From assembly GCA_900404475.1 (NCBI GenBank), contig OUQQ01000521.1, forward strand, positions 1 through 14,726: a stretch of DNA of 14,726 nucleotides, in the 5' to 3' direction. Source of the DNA: Spongospora subterranea. Its lineage: Eukaryota > Endomyxa > Phytomyxea > Plasmodiophorida > Plasmodiophoridae. Position 1 is the stretch's first letter; every line of letters starts with the position of its first letter. Under the pieces are notes generated by a model. It worked only from the letters and a program-made list of their open reading frames with translations, had not been told where the DNA came from and searched no databases. Of the stretch, positions 9,040-14,726 are shown piece after piece. The position numbers and the translations under genes were made by a program.

Positions 9040-11496
9040 TCAAAGTTGCGCGGGCTTGAGAACGAAACCCGCTTTGACCAAGAGCCCGATACTGTGAGCT
9101 GTTGCACATAGCTTGCTAGGGTCAACCTGGACATTGGTAATTAGTCATAGTTAGACTTCTGGAGACGCCTTTAAAGCATAACAAGACCATCTCGAGCTGT
9201 GCCAACGAATGGTCAACATCGATACCATCAGTACATATGTTGGCATAAGCTGCAACAAGCTTGTGGAGAGCAACATCAATACTTAGCGATATTTATGAAA
9301 AACATAAAGATAATGATTAGAAAGTCTGAGGTACTCATGGCTCACGCCGATTTGTGCCTTGGCGTTGTATGCTCGTCGAAGTAAACTTATAGTTTGCATA
9401 CTCGATAAATTTCACATAGCCCGCGTTAGGGTCTTCACTCCTGAAAAACCCCAGTTGCATCAAACAACAACTAGGTCAAATCGTCATTAATGCTAACCCA
9501 ATCTCTGTATCGAGCGGGAAAATTCGCTGAAACCCAGTGGATTTACTTCTTTCTAATTCTAAATCACGTCGTTGTCCAACTTTGATGGCGCGGTTGAGTT
9601 GCCGCTCATTTCCCGTGAGATTAGTTTGCCGTTGGCTTGGTTGACAAGGTGTCGGTCGCACGATGGAAAATAGGTCTTTTAACATTGCTCCCTTGACCTG
9701 ACAAAATGAATATTTACATGACTGTAAAATGGAAGACCCACTATACTTGGCTGTCCAGTGGAGTGTCACAACGTAAGCTTGGATTTCGATTTACTTCAAC
9801 AATGTAGGGCTTCAAGTTGGAATCGAGCATGATGTCGAGACCCAGAAGTTGAAACGTTATTGCTCCATCCCTGCGTGAAAAATACAACATTAGTGGTTGC
9901 AACGCTGCATTAAACTACGTGAATACTCGTCGGCGGGAAAGCGGACTCTATACTGATGTCGTAAGTTGGAGGACGCCGCAATAACAGTTTTCACGACCAC
10001 ATCTTGGATTCTTGTCCAAAGCATTGTCGAGTCCGATTCTTTATCGTTCCCCTTTAGCCCTGTTCAAAGTTTAAACAGAGATGAAAACCAAACACTTTTC
10101 TGAAACAAGTACATTCAATGAATGAGCAAAATGTCCATTTGCTGCCATGGCCAGAAACATCGGCATCTTCATTAAATTCAAACTGAGTACTGGCTTTGTT
10201 GATGGCGTAATTTGTAAGATGCATAAAGACGTGCGAAATATTCTCAGTGGTCGGATGTCTATTTGAAATCATAAAAATCAGAAACAGTGCAACAAAGGAA
10301 GATTCCGGAATGAGATCAAGCATCAATTTTGTTTTCGCAGAACGGTCAGAAACAAACTTCATAGCTCACAGATACAGCGAGAGGGTAAACGGAAGAGAGA
10401 CATTACCTGTAGGGTTCTGTGCAAAAGCGGACCAGTCCGTCATGGTAGAGGTATATACGAAGAGGATCAACCGATGCCAAAATCGCATAAAGCCTCAGAT
10501 CAAACTTTAGCCCATTGATCAAATACGGAGATGGCATGTATACTTGGCAAACCTGTAGGCGATAAATGCACAGTTAATGAATCGAAAAACAGATTGGTAA
10601 GTAGAGTACACAACGACAGTTACTTCGAGAAATCGGGACGCAAGTCTACAAATTGGTATTTATGCAACAACATTACCTGGCTTTCATTTTGATCAATGAG
10701 ATTAACTTTACGAGTCAGAAAAATACCACGACCTTGACATCGCCCATCAGGTTTCATGATAAGGGTTGGGCGATGCCCGGCTGCAACTTCCTCCGTCATG
10801 TACCTTCGAACAGACGCGCTTTGTTCTGGCCAACACCACGATTGTGGATATATATCATAGTCGTCAGGAAACGCACAACGCATGGCGTTCAAATTGCGAC
10901 AGAGATTCTTCTTTCGCGACAACTGCTCCATTCCCTAAATGGTCTATTGAGAAACCAGGTAACCATTGAAAATGTCATGACACTCTGCCGACGCGAGGTA
11001 CAAAAGTGGTCCAATGCATTAGCAGTCATGTTTGAAGTTGCAATAATAAATATAACCATTGCGGGAGATGACGCAAAATGGGAATGAATACGTTCAAAAG
11101 TTGCGCGTGCTTTGCATCATTTACCGGGATCTGGTTGGCACGTTGTTGAGGGCGAATGGCGTTATAAAACTGAGTATCAGCTAAGTCGACCCATGCTAAA
11201 CTCCATTCCTGGTCACTGTATCAATATTAGGTAAAAGAAACTGATTCGCCAAAAGCTCAATGCCAAGGACACAAAAACGAGAAATTGTATGAACACGACT
11301 TCAGCACACCCATGGATGAATACCTAGTTGGCCGAAGTAGTGTAAAATGATTCGATTTTGGGCGTTGCACACGGCGCCATTGAAGTTGTTTCACAATCTG
11401 GTGAACTAACGCCTGTCGCGACTGAAGAAGAATTGGTATTCCCTTGGGGATATTAGTTTTGGGCGAGGCGGTTTTGTTTTCCACAACTGATCCTTC
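9040..11496 (-). CDS. Tubulin-tyrosine-ligase-like protein (probable tubulin polyglutamylase), 5' end incomplete
   Basis: TTLL enzymes are ATP-grasp ligases that add glutamates or other amino acids to tubulin, mostly in cilia and flagella. Exons: 11496-11324, 11215-11125, 10934-10677, 10552-10407, 10258-10113, 10059-9927, 9870-9747, 9697-9498, 9440-9346, 9249-9188, 9126-9040. Together they give 1515 nt in frame, 504 aa. Motifs in order: [52 protein letters not shown] (ATP and loop Lys), [52 protein letters not shown] and VEVNRNPSL (metal and ATP acidic residues). The family tail [12 protein letters not shown] follows. The KPD..CQGRGIF form favours the TTLL6/13-like glutamylase branch. No in-frame ATG lies in the first listed exon, which begins after an acceptor at 11497-11498, so at least one upstream exon is missing. 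The last two junctions rest on frame and intron size only. A simpler end would be the TGA at 9476-9478. Confidence 0.92.
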
Positions 11497-11508
11497 CTAA
11501 AACAGAGA

Positions 11509-12659
11509 ATGAGTTCAGGGCTGATGCGATTTCAAATTCTCCATGTAGCGTTAGATGCAACAAAAACGTATAACGTTAAAAGAATGTATTCTGGTCAGCA
11601 ACAGGTACCGACTCAAATGTGGAAGATTTTTAGCCATTAGACCATTCAAATGAACATGATCAATTGGAGTTCAGCAGTTTTGGAAAAAATGATAGAACCC
11701 CATTATTACTATTACAGTTTCATCAGACTGGGGCACCTGCTGTGATGGACGTGTGGCCCACACGCCCTCGTGGTTCTGGGGTACGGGGCCCTATTTCAAT
11801 CTGTGACCAGCGACAAACGGCATCGGAAAACGGAGCCAAACCTGGTCAGGGTGTTGATCGGCCTGATCCGCTCCAGACGACATTAACAGCGGGAATGGTA
11901 TGTCGAGTACAATATTGATCGCATATCCCCCCCCCTCTTATCATTATAGAGGATGGCTGCTCACTGCAGAGTAACGTGTTCGCAAGTCCAAAGTCCAATC
12001 ATTTCAACAGGTGGTCGAACCCAGAGGATGAGGTGTCGTCATTTCCTGGGATACACCTGCTGTAACACTATACCAAGGCACGACTGGCCGCAATTCGTTA
12101 CGATCAGTGTCGTGATCACTAACTGCTGACCCTAATCGCAACATGTTGAACTGAAACCCATCAGGTAGGAGACCATGTGCCACGAGTCCACGTCACAATG
12201 GCGGCAAACCAACCAGCTACGTCGTCGTTTCTGAGTTTGTTGCTGACCCTAACCGTAAACAAGCTCAACTAAAATAACGCGATGACATTCGCGGCAATCC
12301 CCTATAGTGACGCTTTGTCAAACCGTTTCCTGTTGTGTCCGACAAGCATATTGAATATCATTGGGTGTACAACTAGATGAAACGGTGTTCGGGGATTGTA
12401 GAAATTACCAAGACCAAAATGGTTTCCGATTGGTCAATTTCGTTGCTTTTTGTGCTTGGGGATCAATTTTGGAACAGGTTGCCAGCGACGATAACCCAGA
12501 CGACCGCAACAGTACCCGATTCTAATTTTGGAGACAAAATACATCTGGTCCGTCTCTGATCAAAGGCTGTTGCGAATGAGCACAATAGTTGATGCTATGG
12601 CCAATGCGGCGAAGCTCGCTGCTAATTATTTTGAGAATGAGAAAGAAACGCGCCTCTAA
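11509..12659 (+). CDS. Possible spliced gene of unknown function, 8 short exons
   Basis: I do not recognise this gene. A continuous + frame can be built from ATG 11509 (a TGA lies in frame upstream) through exons 11509-11604, 11718-11897, 11952-12032, 12078-12108, 12165-12254, 12308-12334, 12377-12477 and 12534-12659. Together they give 732 nt, 243 aa. Introns are 113, 54, 45, 56, 53, 42 and 56 nt, matching those of the sure genes. Exon 2 is the best part: it is flanked by TATTACAG and GTATGT and is unusually Gly/Pro/Arg-rich. Later segments look protein-like (SYVVVSEFVADPN, QNGFRLVNFVAFCAWG) and the C-terminus is charged and helical. No motif or homologue is evident. The ATG is only 13 bases from the first listed TTLL exon on the other strand, so the gene would be nested in, or overlap, the TTLL 5' end. 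The small exons 4 and 6 are the weakest. Chance assembly is possible. Confidence 0.38.
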
Positions 12660-12700
12660 AAACAAGCCAGGATGAATACTCCCTCACTTCAGTGATGATT

Positions 12701-12717
12701 AGGGGGTATCCAATATA
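12701..12717. repeat. Transposon terminal-repeat-like sequence AGGGGGTATCCAATATA
   Basis: The sequence, preceded by TTA (a TA could be the target site), has the look of mariner/Tc1-type terminal repeats, a G-run followed by TATCCAATA. No exact inverted partner was found. The nearest partial match is TATTGGACA with a G-run at about 13612-13631, which does not pair properly. The call rests on appearance only. Confidence 0.25.
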
Positions 12718-12727
12718 AGAAAACTCT

Positions 12728-12763
12728 CGATTTTCCCGCATGATTTTCGGCCCCGGAAAATCG
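12728..12763. repeat. Inverted repeat CGATTTTCC / GGAAAATCG
   Basis: Perfect 9-bp arms at 12728-12736 and 12755-12763 flank an 18-base loop, and GATTTTC occurs three times within 42 bases. It lies just inside the transposon-end-like sequence at 12701 and resembles the hairpin at 387-425, so it may be subterminal DNA of one element family. Confidence 0.45.
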
Positions 12764-12767
12764 ATTT

Positions 12768-13093
12768 TCAGAAGCTGGACATACCACGGGTTTCGACGGC
12801 TATTAGATCGAACCAGTGTTTGATCTCAGCCTGTAAGCATCGCTTTCTACTGTGCTCACAATAAATGTTAAAAATTATTTCCTTCAGTCCTGAGGTTGGT
12901 CCCGGAGCAAATTTTTTAATGGAATTCCGGTAGGATTTCTGGTTTCGCCGATAGTGCAATGTTCGCAACAATTTCGCGGTATGTTGCTGTTTTGATGGAC
13001 GTTGAACCTCTAATTTGGCACACATGTTTAGGTTTTTGAACTCAGGGTTATATCTTCGGCATGATGCAATGGTATTGATTATCCCATTTTTGA
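12768..13093 (-). CDS. Unassigned minus-strand open frame, possibly from a mobile element
   Basis: The frame is open for about 108 codons between a TAA just upstream of 13093 and the TGA at 12768. The first ATG is at 13025, giving 85 aa. It is rich in Lys, Arg, His and Cys (for example YRRNQKSYRNSIKKF), as DNA-binding segments can be, and stops about 60 bases before the transposon-end-like sequence. No family motif is recognised. It overlaps the start of the + candidate at 13024, so at most one of the two is likely real there. Open frames of this length occur by chance in a window of this size. Confidence 0.22.
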
Positions 13094-13577
13094 CATGTTA
13101 TGAAAAAAGCGAATCATATTTGTAGATAAGAGTTGTTGCTCCCGTCGAAACCCGTGATCAATTCCATTTGCGACTTGGCACTGTTTCGGGAATAACTCGA
13201 GGTGAGACGTTACATGAAGGTTTAGGTCTGCAAGCTCAAAAGCTTCAGCGGGACAATCCTGGCTATGAGGATTTGTTTCAAGAAATTCGTTGACCGAAAA
13301 CAATCTGATGCCCGGGACGAAACCAAACACGAATTATCACGAACTTAATTCAAGGGTTTCATACACCATGAGATATGACAGCGCGACAGTCTGTGAAAAG
13401 TGCTCAAAAGTGATCACTATTACATCTTCCTTATATTTCGAGTCCCCGTTTCCGCCCGTGACCTTAACAAGGACGTCGTGTCTGTGTGGCACCGAGGGAA
13501 TCGACCATGAGCCCTATGGTAGATTGGGAACTCCTACACATCTGGCCTCAAATGCCGAACCTAATCATGAAAAATAA
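13024..13577 (+). CDS. Possible spliced gene or pseudogene of unknown function with CxxC pairs
   Basis: Exon 13024-13071 (ATG first) joins 13126 onwards across a 54-nt GT..AG intron, giving LYLRHDAM joined to IRVVAPVETRDQFHLRLG. This frame runs to a TGA at 13291-13293. A second frame continues from about 13290 to the TAA at 13575-13577 and contains VSYTMRYDSATVCEKCSKV and later CLCG, so it may bind zinc. The two parts can be joined by an 80-nt intron (13275-13354) or could reflect a frameshift; I cannot decide. The text looks protein-like, but no family is recognised. AATAAA at 13573-13578 overlaps the stop. The reading before 13024 is unclear, so more 5' exons may exist. Confidence 0.3.
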
Positions 13578-13815
13578 ATAAAACAAAGTCAGCCATGATC
13601 ATCGAAGTAGTCTATTGGACAATTGGGGGACAAAATCAATAGTCTTGAACTTGCAGGTGATTTTGTTGAAAAATGCAGTTTCAAACGCCACTAATTCATC
13701 AAATTAGCGTTGCAATAATTCAACAATCCTGGATGACACTGGGCAATTGTTTTGAGACATCAATTGGTGTGACAGTTTTAGGGATGTCGCATATTATCCT
13801 TAGTGAGTCAATTAT
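13578..13815. other. Spacer before the tandem-repeat array
   Basis: A/T-rich sequence with many stops in all frames. A short + open frame from 13673 (63 codons) has no family resemblance. No other feature is seen. Confidence 0.5.
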
Positions 13816-14276
13816 ATCGTCCCTGCATATGCGTCAGATTAACACAAATAATCGAGTTCTTTAACCAGGCCAAGACCAACCGCTTGTTCGGCTCTGCCCA
13901 ATCGTCCCTGTATATGTGTCAGATTAGTACAAATAATCAAGTTCTTTGACCAGGCCAAGACCAACCGCTTTGTCGGCTCTGCCCAATCGTCCCTGTACAT
14001 ACGTCGGATTAGCACAAATAATCAAGTTCTTTAACCAGGCCAAAACCAACCGCTTTGTCGGCTCTGCCGAATCGTCCCTGTATATGCGTCAGATTAGCAC
14101 AAATAATCGAGTTTTTTGACCAGGCCAAGACCAACCGCTTTGTCGGCTCTACCCACCAGGCCAAGACCAACCGCTTTGTCGGCTCTACCCAATCGTCCCT
14201 GCATATACGTCAGATTAGCACAAATAATCGAGTTCGTTAACCAGGCCAAGACCAACCGCTTTGTCGACTCTGCCCA
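13816..14276. repeat. Tandem array: five 85-bp units plus one 36-bp internal duplication
   Basis: Units begin with ATCGTCCCTG at 13816, 13901, 13986, 14071 and 14192. The spacing is exactly 85, 85, 85 and 121 bases. The odd unit is longer by 36 bases because its CCAGGCCAAGACCAACCGCT...CTACCCA segment is repeated head to tail (about 14121-14191). Copies differ by a few substitutions each and the array ends near 14276. Since 85 is not a multiple of 3, the array is not a protein repeat. It lies 70 bp downstream of the stop of the right-hand ankyrin gene, so it may be in that gene's 3' region. The unit lacks tRNA boxes and shows no strong hairpin. Arrays of this kind arise by replication slippage or unequal exchange. 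Confidence 0.95.
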
Positions 14277-14346
14277 AACGAGAGCATTTTTCGCACATTT
14301 CTTCCACTGATTGATCATGTCGTCAGCGAATATAACAGAGATCACA

Positions 14347-14726
14347 TCAATCGGCCTGGGAAATCAAATCAGCCAATTTCAATGTGTAGGACAACATGTG
14401 AGGAAGATACAGGCGACGATGAGTTAAATGTTGAATCAGACCGGAATACAAGGGAGGTGTCATCCCATTTTGGAGAAAATGTAGTTTTGGCATATTCCTC
14501 ACCGCGTTGACTATCTCAATGATCGCCTCATGTCTGTGACATCTCAATCAGTTAATTTTGACAAATGAAAAATTTGAACAGTTCAGAATACCGTTTTTGC
14601 TGTATAGCGAGGTCCAGTGCCGTCTTCCCATTATTATCAGGAATCCTGGGATCGGCATCATTTTCTAAAAGAATTTTGAGGGTTTCGAAGGAACTTTGAA
14701 ATATAATAGCGAGGTGGAGAGCAGAA
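14347..14726 (-). CDS. Ankyrin-repeat protein, C-terminal part (runs off right edge)
   Basis: Two exons are seen on the minus strand: 14726-14592 (incomplete at the window edge) and 14533-14347, joined by a 58-nt intron (14591-14534, GTATTC..ACAG). The first reads as an ankyrin repeat: SALHLAI, LKILLENDADPRIPDNNG, KTALDLAIQQK. The splice keeps frame into RHEAIIEIVNAVRNM, the last part of the repeat. The remaining residues, about 50, are basic and hydrophobic with no recognised domain, and end at TGA 14347-14349. Ankyrin proteins are scaffolds, so no specific function can be given from this end alone. It is a different gene from the ankyrin-RING gene on the left because it lacks a RING and its repeat sequence differs. 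Confidence 0.82.

Larger units (their letters stand above)
12660..13023. other. Region without a sure gene; possible mobile-element remnant
   Basis: This stretch holds the transposon-end-like sequence at 12701-12717, the hairpin at 12728-12763 and, on the minus strand, a Lys/Arg-rich open frame (12768 to about 13093). No transposase motif was recognised. The lack of any host-gene resemblance fits a decayed insertion, but this is an inference. Confidence 0.35.

Noticed and set aside
10054..10362. A 102-codon minus-strand ORF as a separate protein
   Set aside because: Only 10258-10113 is coding, as a TTLL exon. Both ends are intron read-through.
13816..14276. CRISPR-like or tRNA-like interpretation of the array
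   Set aside because: The whole unit repeats without unique spacers and lacks tRNA promoter boxes. The locus is eukaryotic.
14055..14345. Repeated peptides encoded by the 85-bp array on either strand
   Set aside because: The unit length is not a multiple of three, so frames change from unit to unit. The open frames are a by-product of the repeat.

Overview
This is eukaryotic nuclear DNA with many short introns. No prokaryotic operon, CRISPR array, tRNA or rRNA was seen. Gene models were built by hand by joining exons at GT..AG sites so that frame and family alignment hold across each junction. Most introns are about 48-60 nt and the rest are about 90-210 nt. Genes are close together and stops are standard. 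The best guess for the organism is a flagellated protist of the oomycete (stramenopile) type. The reasons are the compact intron-rich genes, a dihydrolipoamide succinyltransferase whose lipoyl domain has the [10 protein letters not shown] pattern rather than the animal AFAESVTEGD pattern, a tubulin polyglutamylase-like gene implying cilia or flagella, ankyrin proteins (one with a RING), and a transposon-type SANT/Myb-like protein of a kind common in oomycetes and plants. This assignment is an inference and was not tested by a search.

Layout. 1-284 (-): the N-terminus of a mobile-element SANT/Myb-like protein that runs off the left edge and looks frameshifted. 683-2494 (+): mitochondrial 2-oxoglutarate dehydrogenase E2 (DLST), 8 exons, 416 aa. 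2875-4276 (-): an ankyrin-repeat protein with a C-terminal RING finger, 2 exons, 450 aa, convergent with DLST. 5030-8915 (+): a nardilysin/insulysin-type M16 metalloprotease, 9 exons, 994 aa, divergent from the ankyrin-RING gene. 9040-11496 (-): a tubulin-tyrosine-ligase-like enzyme, 11 exons seen, 504 aa with the 5' end missing, tail-to-tail with the protease.

11500-14340 is less certain. It holds a possible 8-exon gene of unknown function on + (11509-12659), a short segment with a transposon-like end (about 12701-13093), another possible + gene with CxxC pairs (13024-13577), and an array of five 85-bp tandem repeats with one 36-bp internal duplication (13816-14276). 14347-14726 (-) is the 3' end of a second ankyrin-repeat gene that runs off the right edge.

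The confident genes serve separate housekeeping roles: TCA cycle, proteolysis, tubulin modification and probable ubiquitination. Nothing suggests that they form one pathway or a new system. The most unusual parts are the repeat array, the decayed mobile-element pieces and the unassigned spliced gene beside the TTLL gene.
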